Assembly (NCBI GenBank): GCA_964613095.1
Contig: CAZTFX010000004.1
Location: forward strand, 12,005-76,004
Direction of reading: 5' to 3'
Source of the DNA: RGIG4576 sp964613095
GTDB lineage: Bacteria; Bacteroidota; Bacteroidia; Bacteroidales; Muribaculaceae
Length of the DNA stretch: 64,000 nucleotides
Positions within the stretch are counted from its first letter, which is position 1. The number at the start of each line of letters is the position of its first letter. Position numbers and translations under genes: made by a program. Below the pieces are notes generated by a model that was not told the DNA's origin, did not search any database, and was given only the letters and a program-made list of their open reading frames with translations. Shown here piece after piece: positions 46,244-54,195 of the stretch.

Positions 46244-46654
46244 TTATTTCTTAATAATTTTCCAAACCGATTTACTATTGTTCAACTCTATGTTGAGCAA
46301 ATATATACCATTCGATTCACCGCTCAAATCTATTTCGGTAGTCGATGAATTAACAGAAATTTCCTGTATTAGCGAGCCTTTTAATGAATATAAGGTAAAG
46401 ATACATTTATCAGTAGTTTCCCATCCCGATATCTCGGTTTTCAGTATTCCGTCTGTAGGATTCGGGTATATTTTGATTTGTTTTTCCGATAATGTTTCGC
46501 TTAATGGCTTTTCGGTGTTTTCGATTGAACGAGACAGCACAATTTCACGTTTTATGCGGTTACCCGCCACGTCATAACTATAATTTACAACCACTTGTGA
46601 CTGCAAAATAAATACAACTATGATTAATAATGTGAGTTTTGTTAAGTTTTTCAT
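46244..46654 (-). CDS. Small exported protein with one YD repeat and a T9SS sorting domain
   Basis: A 136-residue protein ending 3 bases before the RHS toxin start. A signal peptide (about 1-20) is followed by a single YD-repeat-like piece ('VNYSYDVAGNRIKRE', about residues 23-37), a short linker, and a complete T9SS type A sorting domain ('IKIYPNPTDGILKTEISG ... NGIYLLNIEL ... WKIIKK', about 60-136). There is no catalytic domain. The YD piece resembles the repeats of its giant neighbour, so it may associate with that toxin's shell and supply the secretion signal it lacks, or it may be a remnant of another RHS protein's tail. Both are inference. It lies 21 bases after the acetyltransferase gene. 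Confidence 0.82.
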   Translation of the reverse strand: MKNLTKLTLLIIVVFILQSQVVVNYSYDVAGNRIKREIVLSRSIENTEKPLSETLSEKQIKIYPNPTDGILKTEISGWETTDKCIFTLYSLKGSLIQEISVNSSTTEIDLSGESNGIYLLNIELNNSKSVWKIIKK

Positions 46655-46675
46655 GTTTTGAAGTTTTAAGAGTTG

Positions 46676-47314
46676 TTATTTTATGGGTTTAGCGGGGATA
46701 CCGCAGTAGGTGCCGGATTGTGTTATGTCGTGGATTACGACAGAACCTGCTCCTATTATGGAATCTTTGGCTATATGTATAACATTGGCTATTGTTGCGT
46801 GACTGCCTATGAATGTGTCGTTTTCTATGGTTGAAGCTCCGTTTATGATTGCTCCTGTTGAGACATGTACGAAATTACCTACTTTGCAATCGTGTTCCAC
46901 TATGGCACCTGTGTTTATAATGGTGTTTTCGCCTATTGAGGAGTCGGAATTTATCACGGTATTGTGCATTATAACTGTTCCTTGACCGATGTTGACTCCT
47001 GCGGCAATATGTGCGGTATCGGCTATTATAGGCGTAGCAAGTTTTCCTCCTGCTTGAATTATTTTTTCGGCTAATTTATGGCGTATGACAGATGTCTTTA
47101 TCTGTCCTACGGTAATAATAAATTCTACATTGTTGCAAACGAAGTCGGACAAGTTATCGTCGTTACCGATAACAGGGATATCTAAAACGGAGGAACCTGT
47201 GGGTAATGCATTATCAATAATACCCAAAATGGAACGTCCAGCCGATATTGCCACATCAATAACAGCTTTGCAATGTCCGCCTCCTCCAACAAGTATCAAT
47301 TTTTTCTCTCCCAT
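46676..47314 (-). CDS. NeuD/PglD-family sugar acetyltransferase
   Basis: A 212-residue acetyl-CoA-dependent transferase. The N-terminal Rossmann-like sugar-binding part starts 'KKLILVGGGGHCKAVIDVA', and the C-terminal left-handed beta-helix of hexapeptide repeats (about 90-205) contains 'GAIVEHDCKVGNFVHVSTGA', with the catalytic His after Glu. Next to legB it could be the N-acetyltransferase (LegH/PglD role) that acetylates the 4-amino group of a UDP- or GDP-linked diamino sugar. Alternatively it is a sialic acid O-acetyltransferase (NeuD). A hairpin-rich 112-base gap separates it from legB. Confidence 0.87.
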   Translation of the reverse strand: MGEKKLILVGGGGHCKAVIDVAISAGRSILGIIDNALPTGSSVLDIPVIGNDDNLSDFVCNNVEFIITVGQIKTSVIRHKLAEKIIQAGGKLATPIIADTAHIAAGVNIGQGTVIMHNTVINSDSSIGENTIINTGAIVEHDCKVGNFVHVSTGAIINGASTIENDTFIGSHATIANVIHIAKDSIIGAGSVVIHDITQSGTYCGIPAKPIK

Positions 47315-47350
47315 AATTCCTCCTTTCTAACTGAGGTAAGTCTCGCTACC

Positions 47351-47377
47351 GTGCGCCAGCCTATGGCTGACACGCAC
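47351..47377. repeat. GC-rich inverted repeat between legB and the acetyltransferase gene
   Basis: GTGCGCCAGCC (47351-47361) pairs with GGCTGACACGCAC (47365-47377) with a 2-base bulge and a 3-base loop. It lies in an intergenic strip that also holds the heptamer repeat at 47408-47428. Possibly a dispersed genomic repeat. Confidence 0.6.
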
Positions 47378-47407
47378 TGCTCGCTTACACTCGATTTTGC
47401 AAGCAAA

Positions 47408-47428
47408 ATTCCTAATTCCAAATTCCTC
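47408..47428. repeat. Heptanucleotide tandem repeat (ATTCCTA type)
   Basis: Three heptamers in tandem: ATTCCTA, ATTCCAA, ATTCCTC. The legB stop codon (47427-47429) overlaps the last unit. The same repeat type recurs at 54476-54499. Confidence 0.65.
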
Positions 47429-48404
47429 ACTTATTATACATGTTTGCCTTATATTTGGCTAGGTTTTCTTTCTTAGAGAACCATTCGATAGTTTCGGTCA
47501 AACCTTGTTCTATGCTGTATTGTGGTCGCCAATCGGTAAGTGTGGTAATTTTGGTGTTATCGCCCCATAGACGGAATACTTCCGATTTGGAAGGGCGTAT
47601 CCGGTCAGGGTCTTGTACCCAATTCACATCGGCATTCATCAGGTGTGCGATGGTTTTAAGTGTATTTTCCATCGATATTTCCGAATTTGTGGCGATGTTG
47701 ATTTCCTGTCCTTCAATACCGGGAGCTTTGGCAAGAGCCAAAAATCCGCGGCACGTATCTTTTACATAGTTGAAATCGCGAGTAGGAGTGAGGTCTCCCA
47801 CTTTTATTTCTCGTATTCCGTTAGCAATTTGTGTGATAATGGTAGGAATGATGGCACGAGCCGACTGACGCGGTCCGTAAGTGTTGAATGGGCGTGCAAT
47901 AACTACAGGAAGATTAAATGCGTTATAGAAGCTCATGGCTATGGCATCGGCACCTATCTTTGTTGCCGAATAAGGTGATTGTGGTTGACGAGGGTGTTTT
48001 TCGTCAATAGGTACATATTGTGCTGTTCCATAAACTTCGCTGGTAGAAGTTACGATAACACGTTCTACATCCAAATCGCGTGCAGCTTGGCAAATGTTAA
48101 GAGTTCCTTTTATGTTTGTATCTACATAGCTGTCGGGAGCTACATAACTATAAGGAATTGCAATTAGAGCTGCGAGGTGTAAAACGGTGTCACAGCCTTT
48201 CATGATTTCACGACAATAATTAGGGTCACGTACATCACCACATACAATTTCCAAATTTGGATGATGAATGTCTTCCAACCATCCCCAATAATTGAACGAA
48301 TTATAAACACTTAAAGCGCGTACATTATATCCTTCGTTAAGCAACAGTTCCACAAGATGTGAGCCTATGAAACCGTCGGCTCCAGTAACCAATACGTTTT
48401 TCAT
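47427..48404 (-). CDS. legB: NAD-dependent 4,6-dehydratase of the LegB type
   Basis: A 325-residue extended short-chain dehydrogenase. NAD-binding 'VLVTGADGFIGSHLVE' (about 4-19), the unusual LegB-family block 'NSFNYWGWLEDI', 'LHLAALIAIPYSYVAPDSYVDTNIKGTLN', catalytic 'TSTSEVYG' with 'SPYSATKIGADAIAMSFYNAF' (Tyr-x3-Lys), and 'ARPFNTYGPRQSARAIIPTII'. These match nucleotide-GlcNAc 4,6-dehydratases that start legionaminic acid or bacillosamine synthesis. Its product normally goes to a PLP aminotransferase (LegC); no such gene lies in the window. The stop codon falls inside a heptamer repeat. Confidence 0.9.
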   Translation of the reverse strand: MKNVLVTGADGFIGSHLVELLLNEGYNVRALSVYNSFNYWGWLEDIHHPNLEIVCGDVRDPNYCREIMKGCDTVLHLAALIAIPYSYVAPDSYVDTNIKGTLNICQAARDLDVERVIVTSTSEVYGTAQYVPIDEKHPRQPQSPYSATKIGADAIAMSFYNAFNLPVVIARPFNTYGPRQSARAIIPTIITQIANGIREIKVGDLTPTRDFNYVKDTCRGFLALAKAPGIEGQEINIATNSEISMENTLKTIAHLMNADVNWVQDPDRIRPSKSEVFRLWGDNTKITTLTDWRPQYSIEQGLTETIEWFSKKENLAKYKANMYNK

Positions 48405-48423
48405 ATTTTATGTCTAATTTCCA

Positions 48424-48431
48424 CAAAAATA
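48424..48431 (-). promoter_or_regulatory. -7 element of legB
   Basis: TATTTTTG on the minus strand, 19 bases before the legB ATG. It probably drives legB, the acetyltransferase and possibly the toxin module. Confidence 0.55.
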
Positions 48432-48531
48432 GTTATTCTTTTCGATATAAATATACTATGTTGCTGAAAAACGTTTAGCTGAAGGTTCTTTTATGTTGAA
48501 TAATTGAGGTTTATTCTTATTAAGCCGGTGA

Positions 48532-49617
48532 TTATCGTGAGTGTAATTCTATTACGGCAAGGTCACTTTTTGTTCCTATACGGAAAGGTGGTCCCCAAAG
48601 CGATAGTCCGCTTGAAACCCAAATGTGAGAGTGATTCCATTTTCTATATCCGTGACTTTGTTCATATAGATGGTCGGTAACCAAACTTAGCGGCCATATT
48701 TGTCCGTGATGGGTGTGACCACTTAATTGCATATCCACTTTTAGAGAATCCACTTTGGATAATTTGTAAGGTTGATGATCCAAGACTATGACAGGATTAT
48801 CCATGTCAACCTGCGTTAGTAAATCGCTAAGTTGCTTGCGTTTTCGATTGCTTCTATCGTCTCTACCTATTATTTGTATTCCGTTAGGCAGAACCACAAT
48901 GCTATCGCGAAGCATGTTAATCGGTGTATTTTTAAGAAAATCGGAGCAAGCATTTATACCACTGATATATTCGTGATTACCGGGAACCATATAGATTCCC
49001 ATTGGAGCTTTCAGTTTTGAAAGTTCTTTGTCAAATGGCTCTTGTAATAGAGGTTTCAGGTTGTTGTCAATAAGGTCACCCGATATTAGGATTATGTCGG
49101 GGTTCTTCGAGTTTATTAATGTTACATAATTCCTCAGTGTAGATAATCCTGTACCATATCCAAGGTGTATATCGCTTACAGACACAATTTTTATGTTTTC
49201 GCCTCCAAATTTCTTTTCAAGATTGATGTCGATGTGTTCAATTCTTGGATTTTTGTAATTGATATGTCCGTAAATCAATAAACAACATGTTATGGCAAGG
49301 GAGTACCACAAAGTGTTACCCGGTATAGATATAAATATTTTTGCAATATCAAGAACAATAAGGAGTAGAACCATATATAGTAGAAATACCATCCATATAG
49401 AACCAATTTGGAACATGTTGCGTAACAGATAATCAGGTATATTAAAGTTTCTCAAGCCGATTGATGCAAATAGAGAAAATGCGATGAACCAAAACAATAA
49501 TGAGATTAATACTTTGCTCCATATTGGGATACCTATCATGGCTTGCCATATTTTCCAAAACAAATAACCGTTTCCACATAAATAGATTATCGGAACTATA
49601 AATATCATTGCTTTCAT
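48532..49617 (-). CDS. Membrane-anchored calcineurin-like metallophosphoesterase
   Basis: A 361-residue protein with four N-terminal membrane helices (residues 1-130) followed by a metallophosphoesterase domain. All five metal motifs are visible: 'VSDIHLGYG', 'LISGDLIDNN', 'VPGNHEYISG', 'IVLDHQP' and 'LSGHTHHGQIWP'. It resembles the YaeI/YkuE group, which in some bacteria hydrolyses lipid A precursors or phospholipid headgroups; the substrate here is not known. It is monocistronic with its own promoter box. Confidence 0.92.
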   Translation of the reverse strand: MKAMIFIVPIIYLCGNGYLFWKIWQAMIGIPIWSKVLISLLFWFIAFSLFASIGLRNFNIPDYLLRNMFQIGSIWMVFLLYMVLLLIVLDIAKIFISIPGNTLWYSLAITCCLLIYGHINYKNPRIEHIDINLEKKFGGENIKIVSVSDIHLGYGTGLSTLRNYVTLINSKNPDIILISGDLIDNNLKPLLQEPFDKELSKLKAPMGIYMVPGNHEYISGINACSDFLKNTPINMLRDSIVVLPNGIQIIGRDDRSNRKRKQLSDLLTQVDMDNPVIVLDHQPYKLSKVDSLKVDMQLSGHTHHGQIWPLSLVTDHLYEQSHGYRKWNHSHIWVSSGLSLWGPPFRIGTKSDLAVIELHSR

Positions 49618-49639
49618 TTGTTTAATTTCTTTATTATTG

Positions 49640-49647
49640 CAAAGATA
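49640..49647 (-). promoter_or_regulatory. -7 element of the metallophosphoesterase gene
   Basis: TATCTTTG on the minus strand, 22 bases before the ATG at 49617. Confidence 0.55.
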
Positions 49648-49689
49648 ATGGAAATATTTGTTTAAATAGGTTTTGAGTGCTTATAGAGC

Positions 49690-49704
49690 TACGAAAAAAT
49701 CGTA
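49690..49704. promoter_or_regulatory. Upstream BlaI-type operator candidate
   Basis: TACGAAAAAATCGTA: the same TACGA/TCGTA arms as the promoter-overlapping palindrome, centred 83 bases upstream of it. Between the two divergent genes. Binding by the adjacent BlaI-family repressor is inferred. Confidence 0.5.
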
Positions 49705-49762
49705 CTTTATTGATTTAGATGATAAAGGGAATTGTGAATTAACAAAAAATAACAAGATTGAA

Positions 49763-49793
49763 TTTGTGTAACTACGAAATTTTCGTAGTTTTG
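49763..49793 (+). promoter_or_regulatory. Promoter of the blaI-M56 pair
   Basis: TTTG (49763-49766), 19-base spacer, TAGTTTTG (49786-49793): a textbook Bacteroidota promoter. The -7 box is half covered by the palindrome at 49770-49790. Confidence 0.75.
49770..49790. promoter_or_regulatory. Palindromic operator over the blaI promoter
   Basis: AACTACGAAA and TTTCGTAGTT are perfect 10-bp inverted arms around one central base. The palindrome fills the spacer and overlaps the -7 box, which fits steric autorepression by the BlaI-family protein encoded 44 bases downstream. Confidence 0.7.
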
Positions 49794-49833
49794 TGGCGTT
49801 GAATTATTATTTAAAAATCTAGACTAAAAAATT

Positions 49834-50196
49834 ATGGAAAAATTGACATTACAAGAAGAAGAAGCAATGATATATATATGGGAAATAGGAGAATGTATCG
49901 TGAAAGATATAGTAGGGAAATATCCACCTCCTGTACCGCCATATACAACGATTGCTTCAATAGTGAAAAATTTGGAGCGAAAGAAGTATGTAAAAGCAAA
50001 AAGACAGGGAAATACTTACCGCTATACTCCACTTATAAGCGAAAGTGAGTATAAGAGTAAATTTATGAGTGGTTTTGTGCGTAATTATTTTGCCAATTCT
50101 TATAAACAAATGGTTTCCTTTTTTGCCAAAGAGCAAAAAATTTCAACCGAAGATTTGAAAGACATCATGAAAATGATAGAAGAAGGTTCCAAGTAA
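49834..50196 (+). CDS. BlaI/MecI-family transcriptional repressor
   Basis: A 120-residue winged-helix repressor. The DNA-binding domain (about 1-80) has 'LTLQEEEAMIYIWEIGECIVKDIV', 'TTIASIVKNLERKKYVKAKRQGNTYRYTPLIS'. The C-terminal helical dimerisation region ends 'STEDLKDIMKMIEEGSK'. In the paradigm system an M56 membrane protease (BlaR1/MecR1) triggers loss of this repressor; such a protease is encoded 40 bases downstream. Two matching palindromes upstream suggest autoregulation. Confidence 0.93.
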   Translation: MEKLTLQEEEAMIYIWEIGECIVKDIVGKYPPPVPPYTTIASIVKNLERKKYVKAKRQGNTYRYTPLISESEYKSKFMSGFVRNYFANSYKQMVSFFAKEQKISTEDLKDIMKMIEEGSK

Positions 50197-50236
50197 AGTG
50201 CAAAAAGAAAATTAATTGAATTAAACCCTAAAGACT

Positions 50237-51484
50237 ATGCTGATATATCTGTTAAAAGTTAATGTGGCGATAGCAATGTTTTATGCTTTTTATAAATTGT
50301 TGCTTGGAAGAGACACCTTTTTCGTATGGAGACGAGTGGTATTAATCTCATTTATTGCAGTATCACTTATATTACCGCTACTGAAGGTGGAAGATTGGAT
50401 GATGTTGCAAGCTCCTGTGACAGAATTGTCAATGGTATATGCAAATGTGGTTTTACCGGAAATAAATTTAAGTCAAGCTACAGAATCTGCGACATGGCAA
50501 ACAATTTTAATGAATTGGGGTGTAGTGATATATTATGTTATAGCTTTGATTCTTGTTGGTAGATTTGTGACTCAGCTATTAAGTATATTGTTTCTGGCTA
50601 AAAGGTGTGAAAAACGTATGATTAACAATGTACCGGTTTACGCATTACAGAAAGATATAGCACCATTCTCCTTTTTCAAGATGATTTTTGTTAATCCGGA
50701 ATCACATAGTGAAGAAGAATTAAAGGAAATATTAACCCATGAACAAGCTCATGCCAATCAATATCATTCAATAGATGTGATTTTTAGTGAATTAGCTTGT
50801 GTTGTGTTTTGGTATAATCCTTTTGTGTGGCTCACGAAAATAGAAATACGTAATAATCTTGAATATATGGCAGATAGCAGAGTGTTACAAGACGGATATG
50901 ATACGAAAAAATATCAGTACCATTTATTGGGACTGACTTATCAAAAGGCTGCAGCAAACTTATATAATAATTTTAATTATTTACCTTTAAAAAAACGAAT
51001 TAAAATGATGAACAAGAAAAGAACAAATGAAATCGGCAGAGTTAAATATTTGTTACTTTTGCCGTTGGTGGCAATGTTGCTGATAGGCAATAATATGAAT
51101 GCTCAAGCGAATGTTACATCTCAAGAGGAAACTCAAACTGTGAAAAAAACTGTTCAAAGTTCCGATAAGGAGGAAATAGTGAAAGTTGCAGAGGTTATGC
51201 CTAAATTCCCGGGAGGAGAAGCTGCACTTATGAAATTCTTAATGGAGAATGTCAGGTATCCACAAGAAGCCAAAGAGAAGAATGTACAAGGTGCTGTGAT
51301 TGCACAGTTTGTAGTACAAGCTGATGGTTCTGTGGGTACAGTAAAAATAGTGAAGAAGGTGGATCCTCTATTAGATGCTGAGGCTGTGCGAGTATTGAAG
51401 TCTCTTCCTAAATTTGAGCCGGGTAAAATAGATGGAAAACCTGTGAGTGTGTGGTACACACTACCGATACAGTTTGGTAGATAA
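50237..51484 (+). CDS. BlaR1-like M56 peptidase with TonB-type C-terminal domain
   Basis: A 415-residue membrane protein. TM helices near residues 1-20, 34-50 and 95-120 surround a cytoplasmic zincin domain with 'LTHEQAHANQYHS' (His168, Glu169, His172) and the downstream 'NNLEYMADSRVL' with the third zinc ligand. A further helix near 275-290 is followed by a periplasmic linker and a TonB C-terminal domain (about 325-415, 'VMPKFPGGEAALMKFLMENVRYP', 'VVQADGSVGTVKIVK', 'KFEPGKIDGKPVSVWYTLPI'). No penicillin-binding sensor domain is present, so the signal is unlikely to be a beta-lactam bound as in BlaR1. The TonB domain may sense or contact an outer-membrane receptor. Paired with the upstream repressor gene. 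Confidence 0.92.
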   Translation: MLIYLLKVNVAIAMFYAFYKLLLGRDTFFVWRRVVLISFIAVSLILPLLKVEDWMMLQAPVTELSMVYANVVLPEINLSQATESATWQTILMNWGVVIYYVIALILVGRFVTQLLSILFLAKRCEKRMINNVPVYALQKDIAPFSFFKMIFVNPESHSEEELKEILTHEQAHANQYHSIDVIFSELACVVFWYNPFVWLTKIEIRNNLEYMADSRVLQDGYDTKKYQYHLLGLTYQKAAANLYNNFNYLPLKKRIKMMNKKRTNEIGRVKYLLLLPLVAMLLIGNNMNAQANVTSQEETQTVKKTVQSSDKEEIVKVAEVMPKFPGGEAALMKFLMENVRYPQEAKEKNVQGAVIAQFVVQADGSVGTVKIVKKVDPLLDAEAVRVLKSLPKFEPGKIDGKPVSVWYTLPIQFGR

Positions 51485-51512
51485 GCCAATAACAGCAAGA
51501 ATCGTTTTTAGA

Positions 51513-51552
51513 AAGAATAGCCGAAGCGAGTATTTCCACTTCGGCTATTCTT
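51513..51552. terminator. Bidirectional terminator between the M56 gene and frr
   Basis: AAGAATAGCCGAAG (51513-51526) and CTTCGGCTATTCTT (51539-51552) form a perfect 14-bp stem with a 12-base loop between convergent genes. Confidence 0.8.
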
Positions 51553-51575
51553 GTTATAGTAATAAATTTGAAAAT

Positions 51576-52136
51576 TTACACTGTTAAGATTTCTTTTTCT
51601 TTTGCAGCAAAGATTTCATCAATCTTCTTCATGTATTTGTCGTGCATTTTTTGAACTTTGTCTTCACCGTCCTTTGAAACATCTTCAGGCATACCATTCT
51701 TGATAGCTTTCTTTAAACCTTCAATAGCGTCACGGCGAGCATTACGAACCGAGATTTTAGCTTGTTCGGCTTCTCCCTTAGATTGTTTTACAAGAGCCTT
51801 ACGGCGTTCTTCTGTCAATGGTGGGATGCAGATACGAATCACTTCGCCATTGTTTTCGGGGGTGATACCAAGATCGGAATTAATAATGGCTTTTTCTATT
51901 TCCTTGAACATAGCTTTTTCCCAAGGGGTAATTGCTATGGTGCGAGCGTCAGGAACCGAAACATTTGCCACGTTGCTTATAGGTACATTGCTTCCATAGT
52001 ATTCAACTCGTATTCCGTCAATGATTTTAGCGTTCGCTTTACCTGCGCGGATGTGATCCAGTGCTTCACCTAGATAATCGACAGCAAGTTCCATCTTTTC
52101 TTCGGCAGGATTTAAAAAGTCTTTAACTTCACTCAT
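51576..52136 (-). CDS. frr: Ribosome recycling factor
   Basis: Splits post-termination ribosomes with EF-G. The 186-residue protein shows the family pattern 'HIRAGKANAKIIDGIRVEYYGSNVPISNVANVSVPDARTIAITPWEKAMFKEIEKAI' and 'IPPLTEERRKALVKQSKGEAEQAKISVRNARRDA'. It follows pyrH by 36 bases, a common arrangement. Confidence 0.97.
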   Translation of the reverse strand: MSEVKDFLNPAEEKMELAVDYLGEALDHIRAGKANAKIIDGIRVEYYGSNVPISNVANVSVPDARTIAITPWEKAMFKEIEKAIINSDLGITPENNGEVIRICIPPLTEERRKALVKQSKGEAEQAKISVRNARRDAIEGLKKAIKNGMPEDVSKDGEDKVQKMHDKYMKKIDEIFAAKEKEILTV

Positions 52137-52172
52137 AATATATATTTTTTAATTAATATCTTTAACTCATCA

Positions 52173-52883
52173 TCAATAAACAAGTGTTCCTATTGGTTCT
52201 CCGTCAAGCACTTTTTTAAGATTGCCTTTTGTATCCATGTCAAACACAATGATAGGTAACTTATTTTCTTTACACATGGCAGTTGCGGTTAAATCCATAA
52301 CCTTTAAACCGCGAGTGTAGACTTCATCGTAAGTTATTTTGTCAAATTTTGTTGCTGTCGGATCTTTTTCGGGGTCGGCAGTGTAGATACCGTCAACGCG
52401 CGTGCCTTTTAGCATCACGTCGGCTTCAATCTCAATACCTCTTAATGAAGAGCCTGTATCGGTTGTAAAGAATGGATTTCCTGTACCCCCTGCCATAATA
52501 GCTACTTTGCCGGCTTTCATAGCTTCGATAGCTTTCCATTTACTGTAATGTTCTCCTATGGGAAACATATTCACAGCTGTGAATACTTGTGCCGGTTGTC
52601 CTTCGGTTTCAAGTGCCGAACTTAATGCAAGTGAATTGATTACGGTAGCAAGCATTCCCATTTGATCGCCTTTTACCCGGTCAACACCTTTGGCTGCTCC
52701 CGATAGACCTCTGAAGATATTACCACCACCTATTACAATACCAACTTCAACTCCGTTTTGTGCTATTTCTTTGATTTGTTCGGCATAGTCTTTTACACGT
52801 TGTGCGTCAATGCCATATCCTTGTGTACCCATGAGTGATTCTCCACTCAATTTGAGCAATATTCTTTTATATTTTTGTGCCAT
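52173..52883 (-). CDS. pyrH: UMP kinase
   Basis: Phosphorylates UMP to UDP. Amino-acid-kinase-fold signatures: 'KRILLKLSGESLMG', 'VGIVIGGGNIFRG', 'DQMGMLATVINSLAL', 'IMAGGTGNPFFTTDTGSSLR' and 'LKGTRVDGIYTADP'. 236 residues, hexameric bacterial type. Co-transcribed with frr from a TATTTTTG box at 52918-52911. Confidence 0.97.
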   Translation of the reverse strand: MAQKYKRILLKLSGESLMGTQGYGIDAQRVKDYAEQIKEIAQNGVEVGIVIGGGNIFRGLSGAAKGVDRVKGDQMGMLATVINSLALSSALETEGQPAQVFTAVNMFPIGEHYSKWKAIEAMKAGKVAIMAGGTGNPFFTTDTGSSLRGIEIEADVMLKGTRVDGIYTADPEKDPTATKFDKITYDEVYTRGLKVMDLTATAMCKENKLPIIVFDMDTKGNLKKVLDGEPIGTLVY

Positions 52884-52910
52884 GTTAATGAATTTTTCTA
52901 ATTCTTTTCA

Positions 52911-52918
52911 CAAAAATA
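52911..52918 (-). promoter_or_regulatory. -7 element of pyrH-frr
   Basis: TATTTTTG on the minus strand, 27 bases before the pyrH ATG. Confidence 0.55.
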
Positions 52919-52971
52919 ACCTCTTTACACCAACTTTCCAAGAATACATAAAAAAAAGTAACTAGTGAATA

Positions 52972-54195
52972 TTACTTCAGCGTGAGGATAGAGCAGGTTG
53001 AGGGGGTGAGGAGTGCGGCACAATCCATAATTTGTTGTGCTGTCAGGGCATTTATATGCTCGGCAAGTTCTCCATCGGTCATCACATTGTTGTGATACAG
53101 ATAATTTTTACCAAGAGATAATGCCATAGCTTCTTTATTTTCACCGGATACCAATAATTGCCCCAAATACTGGCGTTTGGCTGCTTGTAGAGTTTTTTCG
53201 CTAAGAGGTTTTGTTGCCAAGTCGTCGATGATTCGGTTAATTATGCGAAGGCTTGGGGCAACGTGCTGTTCGTCGCTGCCGAAATAGATTTGAAACAATC
53301 CGCAGTCACTCAATAATGATAAAGAGGATTCTACAGTATAAGCATAACCAAGTTTTTCGCGAATGGCTACATTAAGCATTGAATTCATGCCGGGACCTCC
53401 GAGTATATTATTTAATAAGAATGCGGCATAGCGTCGGTCATCATGCATGGAAAATATCTGTTTGCCTATTATTGTATGCGCCTGATGTGAGTCTATATTT
53501 ATAGTTTTATTGAAAACAGGAGCTTCTTTGGGTGTTACACGATTAGCTCGGTTCAGCGAGTGATTAAGAATGCCAAGATGTTTCTCTACGATTCTGAAAA
53601 GTCGGTCACTCTTGATATTTCCCATAGCAAAAAACACCATATTTTCAGGAACATACTGTGTGTCGAGATAGTGACGGCAGTCGGTCGCCGAAATGTTGTT
53701 TAAATCGTGTTCGTTACCTAAAATATTATGTCCCATGGAAGAACCGGCAAATAGCATATCTTCAAAGTCGTCATAGACGGCTTCCATTGGGGTGTCACGA
53801 TAGGAATCTATTTCTTCCATAACGACTTCGCGTTCTTTGTTAAGTTCGCTTTCGGGAAATTGACTGTTTGCTACAAGGTCGGAAATCAACTCGATGGCAC
53901 GTTCAAAGTGTTCGCAAGGGAAAATAGAGTATAGGGCAGTTCCTTCTTTAGTGGTGTAAGCATTAAGCTCTCCTCCAATTCGTTCCATTCGATTGAGAAT
54001 ATGCCAAGAACGGCGATGTTTTGTCCCCTTGAAAATAGTATGTTCCACAAAATGGGCAAGACCTGCTTTGTTGGGGAGGTCATCACGACTTCCGGCATTA
54101 ATGGATAGTCCGCAATAAGCTACACGTGATGACGTAGGTACATGAACAAGTCTTAATCCGTTTGAAAGTATATGAGTATAATATTTTGATTTCAT
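52972..54195 (-). CDS. M16 family zinc peptidase
   Basis: A 407-residue pitrilysin/insulinase-type protease of the short (single-unit) kind. The inverted zinc motif is His48-Phe-Val-Glu51-His52 in 'AHFVEHTIFKG', with the distal Glu in 'NKEREVVMEEIDSYRDTP'. The second half carries the inactive M16_C domain ('NNILGGPGMNSMLNVAIREKLGYAY'). It has no signal peptide. It starts inside the end of the small membrane protein gene (4-base overlap). Confidence 0.93.
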   Translation of the reverse strand: MKSKYYTHILSNGLRLVHVPTSSRVAYCGLSINAGSRDDLPNKAGLAHFVEHTIFKGTKHRRSWHILNRMERIGGELNAYTTKEGTALYSIFPCEHFERAIELISDLVANSQFPESELNKEREVVMEEIDSYRDTPMEAVYDDFEDMLFAGSSMGHNILGNEHDLNNISATDCRHYLDTQYVPENMVFFAMGNIKSDRLFRIVEKHLGILNHSLNRANRVTPKEAPVFNKTINIDSHQAHTIIGKQIFSMHDDRRYAAFLLNNILGGPGMNSMLNVAIREKLGYAYTVESSLSLLSDCGLFQIYFGSDEQHVAPSLRIINRIIDDLATKPLSEKTLQAAKRQYLGQLLVSGENKEAMALSLGKNYLYHNNVMTDGELAEHINALTAQQIMDCAALLTPSTCSILTLK

